Assembly (NCBI GenBank): GCA_910588645.1
Contig: CAJUOY010000029.1
Span: 1-9,997, forward strand
Direction: 5' to 3'
Length of the DNA: 9,997 nucleotides
Source of the DNA: an uncultured Christensenellaceae bacterium
GTDB taxonomy: Bacteria; Bacillota; Clostridia; Christensenellales; Borkfalkiaceae
Shown: positions 1-6,312 of the stretch, piece by piece
Layout: each line of letters opens with the position of its first letter
Position numbering within the stretch: position 1 is the stretch's first letter
Translations under genes and position numbers: made by a program
Notes under the pieces: model-generated
What the model was told of the DNA's origin: nothing
What the model saw: only the letters and a program-made list of their open reading frames with translations
Databases searched by the model: none

Positions 1-5
1 AAGTT

Positions 6-2111
6 ATGGCAAGAGATTACGATTTATTGCATACAAGAAACATCGGTATTATGGCCCACATCGACGCGGGCAAGACGACCACTACCGAGCGTATTCTTTA
101 TTACACCGGTATTAATCATAAGATCGGTGAAACGCACGACGGTTCGGCTACTATGGACTGGATGGTACAGGAACAGGAGAGAGGTATAACGATTACTTCC
201 GCCGCAACGACCTGCCACTGGACAAGAAGCGGTCTTACCAAAAAGGACGAGTGCAGAATAAACATTATCGACACGCCGGGACACGTTGACTTCACCGTTG
301 AAGTTGAGCGTTCTCTCCGCGTTCTGGACGGCGCCGTAGCTACTTTCTGCGCCAAGGGCGGCGTTGAGCCCCAGTCCGAAACGGTATGGCGTCAGGCGGA
401 CAAATATAAAGTTCCCCGTATTGCTTACGTAAACAAGATGGACATAAACGGCGCGAACTTCCAGAGAGCCGTCGATATGATGAGGGAGAGGCTTTCCGCA
501 AATCCCGTTCCTATCGAGCTTCCCATCGGCAAGGAAGATACCTTTAAGGGTATCGTAGACCTTGTTGAGATGAACGCTGAAATTTACGACAGTGAAGACG
601 GTAAACAGTATCACAAAGCGGAAATTCCCGCAGATATGCTGGAAGCGGCCGAAGAGGCTCATATGGCCGTTATGGAAGCTGCCGCGGAAGGCGACGACGA
701 ACTTATGGAGAAGTTCCTTGAAACTATGGAACTCACTCCCGAAGAAATTCGCAGAGGTCTCCGTAAGGCTACTATAGATATGAAATGCACTCCCGTTCTT
801 TGCGGTTCGTCCTATAAGAACAAGGGCGTTCAGATGCTTTTGGACGCTGTTATAGACTATCTTCCTTCGCCCGTAGACGTTGCTCACGTTACCGGTATCA
901 ACCCCGATAACGGCAAGGAAGAAGTGAGAAAGACTTCCGACGAAGAACCTTTCTCAGGACTTGCATTCAAGATCGCGACCGATCCTTTTGTTGGCCGTCT
1001 TGCATATTTCAGAGCGTATTCCGGAGTACTCGACGCAGGCTCTTATTGCTACAATTCAACCAAGGGTAAGAAGGAAAGGGTTGGCCGTCTCGTTCAGATG
1101 CACGCAAATACCCGTACAGAAATTCCCAAAATTTATTCGGGCGATATCTGCGCGATAGTCGGTCTTAAAGATACTGCAACGGGCGACACTCTCTGCGATG
1201 AAAATCATCCTATCGTTTTGGAGCAGATGACTTTCTCCGATCCCGTTATTCAGCTTTCAATCGAACCCAAGACCAAAGCAGGTCAGGAAAAGATGACTGC
1301 GGCTCTCGTTAAGCTTGCGGAAGAAGATCCTACTTTCAAGACCTACACCAATCAGGAAACCGGACAGACCATTATAGCCGGTATGGGCGAGTTGCACCTC
1401 GACATAATTGTCGATCGTCTTTTGAGAGAATTCAAAGTCGAAGCAAACGTCGGCGCACCTCAGGTTGCTTACCGCGAGACTATCCGTCAGGCGGTAGACT
1501 GCGAGGGTATGTACAAGCGTCAGTCGGGTGGTAAAGGTCAGTACGGTCACTGCAAACTTCATATGATTCCCGGTGAACCCGGTTCGGGCTACGTATTCGA
1601 GGACCTTACCGTCGGCGGTTCTATTCCAAAGGAATATATCCCCGCAATCGACAAGGGTATCCGCGGCGCCGCGAAGAACGGTTTCCTTGCGGGATACGAA
1701 GTCGTTGATTTCAAAATTCAGGTCTACGACGGAAGCTATCACGAAGTCGACTCTTCGGAAATGGCGTTCCAGATCGCAGGTTCTATGGGCTTCAAAGACG
1801 GTATGGCAAAGGCTAAGGCCGTGCTTTTGGAACCTATCATGAAGGTTGAAGTCATCACTCCCGACGATTATTTCGGCGATATTATGGGCAACGTAACCGC
1901 ACGCCGCGGCACTATCGTCTCCACGGACGACAGAGCGGGCGCTAAGGTTGTAGACGCGGAAGTTCCCCTTTCCGAGATGTTCGGCTATGCGACCGATCTC
2001 CGTTCCAGAACACAGGGACGCGGACAGTTCACAATGCAGTTCGACCACTATTCCGAGGTTCCCAAGAGCGTTGCGGAAAAGGTTATCGGCGAGAGAGCGA
2101 AGAAAAATTAA
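6..2111 (+). CDS. fusA: Elongation factor G (EF-G)
   Basis: This is the translational GTPase that drives tRNA-mRNA translocation on the ribosome and, with RRF, ribosome recycling in the cytosol. The 701-residue product has the family's usual length and order. The P-loop AHIDAGKTT lies at about residues 17-25, the switch I segment QERGITITSAAT at about 57-68, DTPGH at 89-93 with the GTPase histidine H93, and the guanine-specificity motif NKMD at 143-146. The C-terminal half contains the typical domain IV/V sequence, including a GKGQYGHC-like stretch. The ATG at 6 gives the standard MARDYDLLHTRNIGIMAHIDAGK start. Only five bases precede it, so its ribosome binding site and upstream str-operon neighbours (normally rpsL and rpsG) lie outside the window. 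tuf follows on the same strand after 197 bp, the classic str order. Identification is from direct motif recognition. Confidence 0.98.
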   Translation: MARDYDLLHTRNIGIMAHIDAGKTTTTERILYYTGINHKIGETHDGSATMDWMVQEQERGITITSAATTCHWTRSGLTKKDECRINIIDTPGHVDFTVEVERSLRVLDGAVATFCAKGGVEPQSETVWRQADKYKVPRIAYVNKMDINGANFQRAVDMMRERLSANPVPIELPIGKEDTFKGIVDLVEMNAEIYDSEDGKQYHKAEIPADMLEAAEEAHMAVMEAAAEGDDELMEKFLETMELTPEEIRRGLRKATIDMKCTPVLCGSSYKNKGVQMLLDAVIDYLPSPVDVAHVTGINPDNGKEEVRKTSDEEPFSGLAFKIATDPFVGRLAYFRAYSGVLDAGSYCYNSTKGKKERVGRLVQMHANTRTEIPKIYSGDICAIVGLKDTATGDTLCDENHPIVLEQMTFSDPVIQLSIEPKTKAGQEKMTAALVKLAEEDPTFKTYTNQETGQTIIAGMGELHLDIIVDRLLREFKVEANVGAPQVAYRETIRQAVDCEGMYKRQSGGKGQYGHCKLHMIPGEPGSGYVFEDLTVGGSIPKEYIPAIDKGIRGAAKNGFLAGYEVVDFKIQVYDGSYHEVDSSEMAFQIAGSMGFKDGMAKAKAVLLEPIMKVEVITPDDYFGDIMGNVTARRGTIVSTDDRAGAKVVDAEVPLSEMFGYATDLRSRTQGRGQFTMQFDHYSEVPKSVAEKVIGERAKKN

Positions 2112-2130
2112 GCCCATAAAAGCGGCTTAA
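2108..2130 (+). other. Weak stem-loop at the fusA stop codon
   Basis: A 7-bp inverted repeat, TTAAGCC then GGCTTAA with a 9-nt loop, starts inside the fusA stop codon. No T-run follows directly; the next bases are an A-rich stretch. It is therefore not a convincing intrinsic terminator. It could protect or process the fusA 3' end, and read-through into tuf is expected. Coding constraint does not explain the right arm, but a stem this short may be chance. Confidence 0.3.
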
Positions 2131-2168
2131 ATACGCTAAAAAATTTCAAAAAATATCACGTTTTTTAT

Positions 2169-2197
2169 TTGTGTTTTTCATATTTTTAATATATAAT
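2169..2197 (+). promoter_or_regulatory. Probable sigma-A promoter of tuf
   Basis: A perfect TATAAT at 2192-2197 is preceded, with 17-bp spacing, by TTGTGT at 2169-2174, a poor -35 match (three of six). The surroundings are very AT-rich. Initiation would fall near 2204, giving a leader of about 105 nt before the tuf ATG. An internal tuf promoter besides str-operon read-through is common in bacteria. The -10 is convincing and the -35 less so. Confidence 0.5.
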
Positions 2198-2234
2198 AAA
2201 AACAGCGTATAAAAAACGCGTAAAAAGCAGCAAT

Positions 2235-2277
2235 AATGATAGATAGCTGCGACGCTCTTTGAGCGGAAGTTATCATT
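2235..2277 (+). promoter_or_regulatory. Nested stem-loop in the tuf 5' leader
   Basis: An outer 7-bp stem pairs AATGATA (2235-2241) with TATCATT (2271-2277). It encloses an inner 5-bp hairpin, CGCTC (2253-2257) and GAGCG (2261-2265) with a TTT loop. An 11-nt bulge (2242-2252) and a 5-nt bulge (2266-2270) separate the two stems. The structure lies between the predicted tuf promoter and the ribosome binding site AGGAG (2296-2300, 8 nt before the ATG). No T-run follows directly, so it is not a terminator. It could be an autoregulatory or mRNA-stability element. It does not match a leader family I recognise. Confidence 0.45.
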
Positions 2278-2308
2278 TTTATAAAAAAATAATTTAGGAG
2301 AAACAAAA

Positions 2309-3520
2309 ATGGCAAAGGCTAAGTACGACAACAGTAAGCCCCACGTTAACATAGGCACAATCGGCCACGTTGACCACGGCAAGACCACTCTGACCGCAGC
2401 TATCACTATGGTAATGGCGTGCAAAGGTCAGGCAGAGAAGATGAAATACGACGAGATTGATAAAGCTCCCGAAGAGAAGGCTCGTGGTATAACAATTAAC
2501 ACCGCACACGTAGAGTATCAGACCGAAAAGCGTCACTACGCACACGTTGACTGCCCGGGACACGCAGACTACGTTAAGAACATGATTACCGGTGCCGCTC
2601 AGATGGACGGCGCAATCCTCGTAGTTGCTGCAACCGACGGTCCCATGCCCCAGACCAGAGAGCACATTCTGCTTTCCCGTCAGGTAGGCGTTCCCTACAT
2701 CGTAGTATTCCTCAACAAGTGCGATCAGATGGACGATCCCGAACTGCTTGAACTCGTTGAAATGGAAATCACCGATACCCTTGAAAACCAGGGCTTCAAA
2801 GATTGCCCCATTATCAGAGGTTCGGCTCTCAAAGCTTTGGAAAAGGCTTCTTCCGGCGCTCCCGACGCAGAGGTTCTTGCTGCTCCCGAATGCCAGTGCA
2901 TTCTTAAGCTTATGGACACCATCGACAGTTACATTCCCACTCCCGAGAGAGATACCGCTAAGCCCTTCCTTCTTCCTGTAGAAGACGTATTCACCATTTC
3001 CGGCCGCGGCACCGTTGCTACCGGTAGAGTTGAAAGAGGTACCGCTCACGTAGGCGATCCCACCGAAATCGTAGGACTTATCGAAAAGCCCATCAGCACG
3101 ACCATCACCGGTCTTGAAATGTTCCACAAGAGCGTTGACGAAGCTATCGCAGGCTTCAACGTAGGCGCGCTTCTCCGCGGCATCGACAGAAAGGGTATCG
3201 AAAAGGGTCAGGTTCTTGCTAAGCCCGGTTCCGTTAAGACTGCTACCAAGTTCACCGCTCAGGTTTACGTTCTTAAAGCAGACGAGGGCGGCCGTCACAC
3301 TCCTTTCTTCAACCACTATCGTCCTCAGTTCTTCATCAGAACTACCGACGTTACCGGTTCTATCGAGCTTCCCGCAGGCACCGAAATGGTTATGCCCGGC
3401 GACAACGTAGAAATATCCGTTGAGCTCATTAAGCCCGTTGCGGTAGAAGAGAAGCTTCGTTTCGCTATCCGTGAAGGCGGCAGAACCGTTGGTTCCGGTA
3501 CTATCGTAAAAGTACTTTAA
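2309..3520 (+). CDS. tuf: Elongation factor Tu (EF-Tu)
   Basis: This GTPase carries aminoacyl-tRNA to the ribosomal A site and is recycled by EF-Ts. The 403-residue product carries GHVDHGKT (19-26), the switch I sequence RGITINTAHVEY, DCPGH (81-85), NKCD (136-139) and SALK (172-175), then typical domains 2 and 3 ending in REGGRTVGSGTIVKVL. The ATG at 2309 is preceded by AGGAG with 8-nt spacing. The protein is slightly longer than the usual 394-400 residues because of an expanded linker (about residues 178-205) before DSYIP. Helix D is divergent: EMEITDTLENQGFKDCP replaces the common EMEVRELL...FPGDD form and is about two residues shorter than E. coli. Residue F283 sits where G-D/E-N-V-G is usual (here AGFNVGALLRG). 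All catalytic motifs are intact, so the gene is surely functional. Confidence 0.98.
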   Translation: MAKAKYDNSKPHVNIGTIGHVDHGKTTLTAAITMVMACKGQAEKMKYDEIDKAPEEKARGITINTAHVEYQTEKRHYAHVDCPGHADYVKNMITGAAQMDGAILVVAATDGPMPQTREHILLSRQVGVPYIVVFLNKCDQMDDPELLELVEMEITDTLENQGFKDCPIIRGSALKALEKASSGAPDAEVLAAPECQCILKLMDTIDSYIPTPERDTAKPFLLPVEDVFTISGRGTVATGRVERGTAHVGDPTEIVGLIEKPISTTITGLEMFHKSVDEAIAGFNVGALLRGIDRKGIEKGQVLAKPGSVKTATKFTAQVYVLKADEGGRHTPFFNHYRPQFFIRTTDVTGSIELPAGTEMVMPGDNVEISVELIKPVAVEEKLRFAIREGGRTVGSGTIVKVL

Positions 3521-3531
3521 TTTTTAAAGCG

Positions 3532-3566
3532 AAAGCGCTTGCAATTTGCAAGCGCTTTATTTTTTT
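3532..3566 (+). terminator. Intrinsic terminator of tuf
   Basis: An 11-bp perfect stem, AAAGCGCTTGC with GCAAGCGCTTT, and an AATTT loop are followed by a seven-T run (3560-3566). It starts 12 bp after the tuf stop. The minus-strand XRE gene ends at its T-run, so the hairpin may also stop leftward transcription, although the T-run in that direction is broken. Confidence 0.9.
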
Positions 3567-3771
3567 ATTTCAAGAACTCAGGTCTGTCCGTGCGTTCAAG
3601 AAGATAGTCTATGGATACGTTAAAATAGTCGGCAAATTGAATTAGCGTGGCGTAATCGGCTTCGCGCGCGCCCGTCTCGTATCTGCTTATGCTGTTTTGG
3701 TTCATATTGAGATCCATTGCAAGTTTCAACTGCGATATTTTTTTTTGCTCTCTTAAATATTTTAATCTCAT
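3565..3771 (-). CDS. Small XRE-family transcriptional regulator
   Basis: A 68-residue protein that is almost entirely a Cro/C1-type helix-turn-helix (HTH_3): MRLKYLREQKKISQLKLAMDL, then NQNSISRYETGAREADYATLIQFADYFNVSIDYLL. SQLKLAMDLNMNQNSISRYETG is the turn and recognition-helix region. There is no separate sensor or oligomerisation domain. I chose the ATG at 3771. The longer ORF opening at 3855 would run back through the intergenic promoter and operator and has no family-like N-terminus. An AAGGG-like ribosome binding site lies about 12 nt upstream. The gene is divergent from the zinc-ribbon membrane gene, and a 23-bp dyad lies just upstream of its own start over that gene's -35 box. This suggests it represses the neighbour and perhaps itself. 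The ligand or signal is unknown. It converges on tuf. Confidence 0.85.
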   Translation of the reverse strand: MRLKYLREQKKISQLKLAMDLNMNQNSISRYETGAREADYATLIQFADYFNVSIDYLLERTDRPEFLK

Positions 3772-3778
3772 ATTATCA

Positions 3779-3801
3779 GTATTCCCTTGACAAGAGAATA
3801 C
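3779..3801. promoter_or_regulatory. Probable operator of the XRE repressor
   Basis: A 23-bp dyad centred on base 3790 has the form GTATTC-N-CTTG-N-CAAG-N-GAATAC. Ten of eleven half-site positions are symmetric. It covers the TTGACA box (3787-3792) of the rightward promoter and lies 8 bp upstream of the XRE start. Size, symmetry and place fit binding of a dimeric XRE protein that blocks RNA polymerase. A second, weaker dyad, ATACC-N5-GGTAT (3798-3812), runs into the -10 box. The identity of the binder is inferred from adjacency. Confidence 0.6.
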
Positions 3802-3815
3802 CAAAACGGTATAAT
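3787..3815 (+). promoter_or_regulatory. Consensus sigma-A promoter of the zinc-ribbon membrane gene
   Basis: TTGACA (3787-3792), a 17-bp spacer and TATAAT (3810-3815) form a perfect consensus housekeeping promoter. Initiation is expected near 3822, giving a leader of about 56 nt. A promoter this strong beside a dyad covering its -35 suggests a gene that is kept off by a repressor and fires strongly when released. Confidence 0.85.
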
Positions 3816-3822
3816 AAAAATA

Positions 3823-3852
3823 TCCCGAATTGGTATATAAGAAAATTCGGGA
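3823..3852 (+). promoter_or_regulatory. 5'-end hairpin of the zinc-ribbon gene mRNA
   Basis: A perfect 9-bp inverted repeat, TCCCGAATT (3823-3831) and AATTCGGGA (3844-3852), with a 12-nt loop. It begins at the predicted transcription start and ends 13 nt before the ribosome binding site. It has no T-run, so it is not a terminator. A 5' stem at the very end of a transcript commonly protects against RNA decay; alternatively the DNA repeat could be a second protein-binding site. Confidence 0.5.
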
Positions 3853-3877
3853 CAATTTTGACTATAGGAGAAAAAGT

Positions 3878-4219
3878 ATGTTTTGTAAAAATTGCGGCAA
3901 ACAGATAGACGACAATGCGGCCATATGCATCTATTGCGGAGTTGCAACGGAAAAAGGTACAGACCGGGAGGATGAAGAAAAAAAGATCAATGCATTCGGC
4001 ATTACCGGGTTTGTAATCGGGCTTATATCGCTTTGGTTGGGGATCTATTTTTGTATAGCTTCTATTATAGGATTGGTGTTCAGCGCAATAGGCATGGTTA
4101 AAATGAAAAAGTGCAAATTAAACGGTTTTGCAATCGCGGGATTGGTATTATCCATTGTTTCGCTTGTAACTTGGGCGATTGTTTGGATTGTAGTGGGCGC
4201 GGCGATTTTGGCGCTTTAA
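3878..4219 (+). CDS. Zinc-ribbon membrane protein (DUF4190-like)
   Basis: A 113-residue protein. The N-terminus is a zinc ribbon with two CxxC pairs (C3-C6 and C17-C20) in the common MFCKNCGKQI form. A short charged linker (about 27-37) leads to a hydrophobic C-terminal part: segments at about 39-75 (one long or two short helices, ending in MVKMKKCK) and 82-112 (NGFAIAGLVLSIVSLVTWAIVWIVV). This arrangement matches the zinc-ribbon plus DUF4190 type of small membrane proteins, whose function is not established. The ATG at 3878 is preceded by AGGAG with 7-nt spacing; the earlier in-frame ATG at 3830 lies in the leader hairpin and is not used. It is controlled by the consensus promoter and the XRE operator upstream and ends at a bidirectional terminator shared with nth. 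A stress or envelope role is only a guess. Confidence 0.88.
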   Translation: MFCKNCGKQIDDNAAICIYCGVATEKGTDREDEEKKINAFGITGFVIGLISLWLGIYFCIASIIGLVFSAIGMVKMKKCKLNGFAIAGLVLSIVSLVTWAIVWIVVGAAILAL

Positions 4220-4220
4220 A

Positions 4221-4251
4221 AAATACGGACGTGTTAAACGTCCGTATTTTT
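4221..4251. terminator. Bidirectional terminator between the zinc-ribbon gene and nth
   Basis: A perfect 12-bp stem, AAATACGGACGT with ACGTCCGTATTT and a 5-nt loop, is followed by Ts at 4247-4251. In the other direction it is followed by the complement of six As (4218-4223). The right arm is also coding: it specifies the last residues of Nth (Asn-Thr-Asp-Val), and the nth stop falls in the loop. One element thus ends both convergent genes. Confidence 0.9.
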
Positions 4252-4872
4252 ATTATTATAATAAAGACAATAGCTTTTTAACGTGCAGTCATGACAGTTA
4301 GGCCTCTGCGAGTGGCAAACTTGTCTGCCGTGATAAATCAAAAAGTGATGCGCCTTTGACCACATATCTTTTGGGATAGTCTTGCAGAGCCCTTCCTCGA
4401 CTTTGGCGGGAGTCTTCCCTTCCGCAAGTCCTAGCCTGTTCGATACTCTGAAAACGTGCGTATCCACCGCAATAGCGTCGCCGCCGAACCATACCGAGTA
4501 GACGACGTTCGCGGTCTTCTGCCCAACGCCCGCAAGAGTTTTAAGCTCTTCGAGCGTGGAGGGAACCTCGCCGTTGAATTTATCTATGATATCGCGTGAC
4601 GCAGAAAGAATATGCGCGGCTTTATTTCTGTAAAAGCCGCAGGAAAATATATATTTTTCAAGTTCGGGCTGGCTCAGTTTCAGAATGCTTTGCGGCGTGT
4701 TGTGCTGTTGAAAAAGAACGGCCGTCACCTTGTTTACCCGCTCATCCGTGCATTGTGCGGACAATATTACGGCTACCAGCAATTCGAATGCCGAATTGAA
4801 TTTCAATGCCGGCGCAGCGTCCGGATAAAGATTTTCAAGCTCTGAAAGGATACTCTGCGAATTGTTTGTCAT
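4234..4872 (-). CDS. nth: Endonuclease III (DNA glycosylase/AP lyase)
   Basis: This base-excision repair enzyme removes oxidised pyrimidines and cleaves the abasic site. The 212-residue protein has the usual length. The N-terminal helix region FNSAFELLVAVILSAQCTD (about 25-43) is typical. The helix-hairpin-helix LAGVGQKTANVV carries the catalytic lysine K119, and AVDTHVFRVSNR carries the catalytic aspartate D137. The 4Fe-4S cluster motif is C186-X6-C193-X2-C196-X5-C202. These positions match E. coli Nth within one residue. The ATG at 4872 gives the standard N-terminus, yet no Shine-Dalgarno sequence precedes it. A promoter-like pair places initiation on the ATG itself, so the mRNA may be leaderless. 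DUF3343 lies 35 bp upstream on the same strand, so some co-transcription is possible. The 3' end is embedded in the shared terminator. Confidence 0.97.
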   Translation of the reverse strand: MTNNSQSILSELENLYPDAAPALKFNSAFELLVAVILSAQCTDERVNKVTAVLFQQHNTPQSILKLSQPELEKYIFSCGFYRNKAAHILSASRDIIDKFNGEVPSTLEELKTLAGVGQKTANVVYSVWFGGDAIAVDTHVFRVSNRLGLAEGKTPAKVEEGLCKTIPKDMWSKAHHFLIYHGRQVCHSQRPNCHDCTLKSYCLYYNNKNTDV

Positions 4873-4878
4873 ATAAAA

Positions 4879-4907
4879 ATTTTATCATAACCGCAATATG
4901 AAATCAA
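4879..4907 (-). promoter_or_regulatory. Probable promoter giving a leaderless nth mRNA
   Basis: On the minus strand TTGATT (4907-4902), a 17-bp spacer and TAAAAT (4884-4879) are followed by exactly six bases and then the nth ATG (4872). A start seven bases past the -10 box would be the A of the ATG. No ribosome binding site exists in the AT-rich stretch. An overlapping TATGAT (4889-4884) would give a leader of only about 4 nt. The -35 box directly abuts the DUF3343 stop codon. Confidence 0.55.
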
Positions 4908-5135
4908 TTAAAAGCGCATAGTAAAATAGCCGTAAAAGGCGGAATATTTCCCTCTTGCGATCAGAGTTTTGGCGCGCGCAACCATATTTTGCGGTATTTT
5001 AACGGATAACCCGCAGCCCGTTCCCGCCTCTTTAGGGGTGTTGACCAGGTTCGACGGTATGCCGTACATACGCAACATCGAATTGCAATCGGCCGCTTGC
5101 GAACGCGAGCGGAAAACGGCAAGTATATCAGTCAT
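4908..5135 (-). CDS. DUF3343 (putative Se/S-carrier-like) protein
   Basis: A 75-residue protein with the DUF3343 pattern: an N-terminal strand MTDILAVFRSRSQAADC, then GIPSNLVNTPKEAGTGCGLSVKI with conserved TP and GCG elements (C41), and a C-terminal helix and strand. The family is annotated in Pfam as a putative selenium/sulfur carrier, mostly from its neighbourhoods; biochemistry is sparse. Cys41 in GCG would be the natural persulfide or perselenide site, and C17 is a second cysteine. The ATG at 5135 has AAGGTG about 10 nt upstream. It is divergent from a cysteine desulfurase of the family it often accompanies, with only 58 bp between the two starts. That suggests it accepts sulfur or selenium from the desulfurase. 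nth follows 35 bp downstream. Confidence 0.85.
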   Translation of the reverse strand: MTDILAVFRSRSQAADCNSMLRMYGIPSNLVNTPKEAGTGCGLSVKIPQNMVARAKTLIARGKYSAFYGYFTMRF

Positions 5136-5193
5136 ATTTTTTATTCACCTTAGTATAATATTTTACTACCATAATATGACGGAGAGTAAAATT
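5136..5193. promoter_or_regulatory. Compact divergent promoter region, DUF3343/desulfurase
   Basis: These 58 bp separate two divergent starts and contain both ribosome binding sites. A rightward TATAAT lies at 5154-5159 and overlaps leftward TATACT/TATTAT matches. I see no good -35 box at the right spacing on either strand (GTCATA at best), so an activator or extended -10 recognition may be needed. The overlapping -10 boxes suggest that the two directions compete. Confidence 0.35.
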
Positions 5194-6312
5194 ATGATAT
5201 ATTTCGATAATGCCGCGACGGGCGGTTTTAAACCCGACAGCGTAATTTCCGCAACCGAGTCGGCCTTGAAATTTTGCGCAAATCCGGGACGAAGCGGTCA
5301 CAAACTGTCGCTTGCCTGTCTTGAAAGAGTATATTCGGTGCGCAAAATTTTGTGCGATTTCTTCAATGGTTACAGTTACGAACGCGTAATATTTACCAAA
5401 AATTGTACCGAGGCTTTGAATTACGCCATTTTGGGCTCTTTGAAATCCGGCGATGAAGTAGTGACTACGGTTGCCGAACATAACTCCGTTCTGCGCCCTT
5501 TGGAGCTCTTGAAAAAACGGGGAGTAAAAGTGCATTACGCGTCTTTGACGGCGGAAGGGGATATAGACATTTCTTCGATTGCGGCGGCTGTCAATAGCAA
5601 CACCCGTGCGGTAATAGTCACGCTTGCCTCAAACGTAACGGGCGCGGGCGTCGATCCTAAGGCTTTAAGAAAACTTATCGGCGACAAATGCCTTTTGATT
5701 TGTGACGGGGCTCAGGCCTGCGGACACGTTGAAATAAATATGCAGGACAGCGGTATCGACGCGCTTGCGGTTGCGGGACACAAGGGCATGCTCGGCATAC
5801 AGGGTAGCGGAGCGCTGCTCTTTTCAGAACGTATGAACCCTTCGCCCGTTATTTTCGGAGGGACGGGTAGTGAAAGCTATAATCTTAATATGCCCGACTT
5901 TTATCCCGACGCACTTGAAGCGGGTACCTTGTCTTACCCTGCCATAGTGTCATTGGGCGAAGGCGCGCTCTACTTGCGTCAGAATATGGAACAGAACCGC
6001 GAAAAGACAGAAAAAATGTGTTCGTTTATTCTTGCAAATTTAAAAAAGATTTCGGGAATTGCTCTCTATTCCAAGCCAAATCCTTACGGCATAACGGCCT
6101 TTTCGTTAGGCAATATGCAGTCGGAAGTCGCCGCGTTCAATTTGTCGGAGGAGTTTTCGATATGTGTTCGTGGCGGACTCCACTGCGCTCCAAAAATGCA
6201 CGAAGCGCTTTCAAGCGATGGACTGATACGCGCATCGTTGTCGTCTTTTAACTCCATGGACGAATGCGCAACGTTCGTTTTTGCGGTAAGCGAGCTTGCA
6301 AAAAGGAGATAG
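5194..6312 (+). CDS. Cysteine desulfurase family protein (EF2568-like, class V aminotransferase)
   Basis: A PLP enzyme of the NifS/SufS fold that should take sulfur from L-cysteine as an enzyme persulfide. The 372-residue form starts MIYFDNAATGG, the usual opening of the EF2568-like (TIGR01977) subfamily. Visible active-site features are H96 in AEHNSVLRP, which stacks on PLP; D171 and Q174 in CDGAQACGH; the PLP lysine K197 in AGHKGMLG; and the catalytic cysteine C331 in VRGGLHCAP. The start at 5194 is chosen because GGAGAG lies 7 nt upstream and the family N-terminus begins there; the in-frame ATG at 5176 and longer forms lack support. It is divergent from DUF3343 and ends in TAG directly before the cysteine-synthase-like gene in the same frame. 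This subfamily is often found near selenium-metabolism genes, but none is visible here, so sulfur versus selenium is open. Confidence 0.93.
   Translation: MIYFDNAATGGFKPDSVISATESALKFCANPGRSGHKLSLACLERVYSVRKILCDFFNGYSYERVIFTKNCTEALNYAILGSLKSGDEVVTTVAEHNSVLRPLELLKKRGVKVHYASLTAEGDIDISSIAAAVNSNTRAVIVTLASNVTGAGVDPKALRKLIGDKCLLICDGAQACGHVEINMQDSGIDALAVAGHKGMLGIQGSGALLFSERMNPSPVIFGGTGSESYNLNMPDFYPDALEAGTLSYPAIVSLGEGALYLRQNMEQNREKTEKMCSFILANLKKISGIALYSKPNPYGITAFSLGNMQSEVAAFNLSEEFSICVRGGLHCAPKMHEALSSDGLIRASLSSFNSMDECATFVFAVSELAKRR

Noticed and set aside
214..255. An apparent insertion in EF-G between the switch I region and RINIIDTPGH.
   Set aside because: E. coli EF-G has a segment of about the same length here, so it is ordinary family variation.
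2294..3316. A 340-codon open frame antisense to tuf, with similar long antisense frames over fusA (24-887 and 1257-2117).
   Set aside because: They lie opposite highly expressed genes with strong codon bias, which keeps the reverse frame open. They have no family resemblance and no suitable start signals.
3772..3855. A longer XRE protein with 28 extra N-terminal residues.
   Set aside because: It would run through the operator and the opposing promoter and does not look like the family. The ATG at 3771 gives a normal XRE start.
4969..5193. A longer desulfurase starting at 4969 or 5176.
   Set aside because: The first overlaps DUF3343 completely and is not family-like. The second lacks a ribosome binding site, whereas 5194 has GGAGAG at 7 nt and the canonical MIYFDNAAT start.
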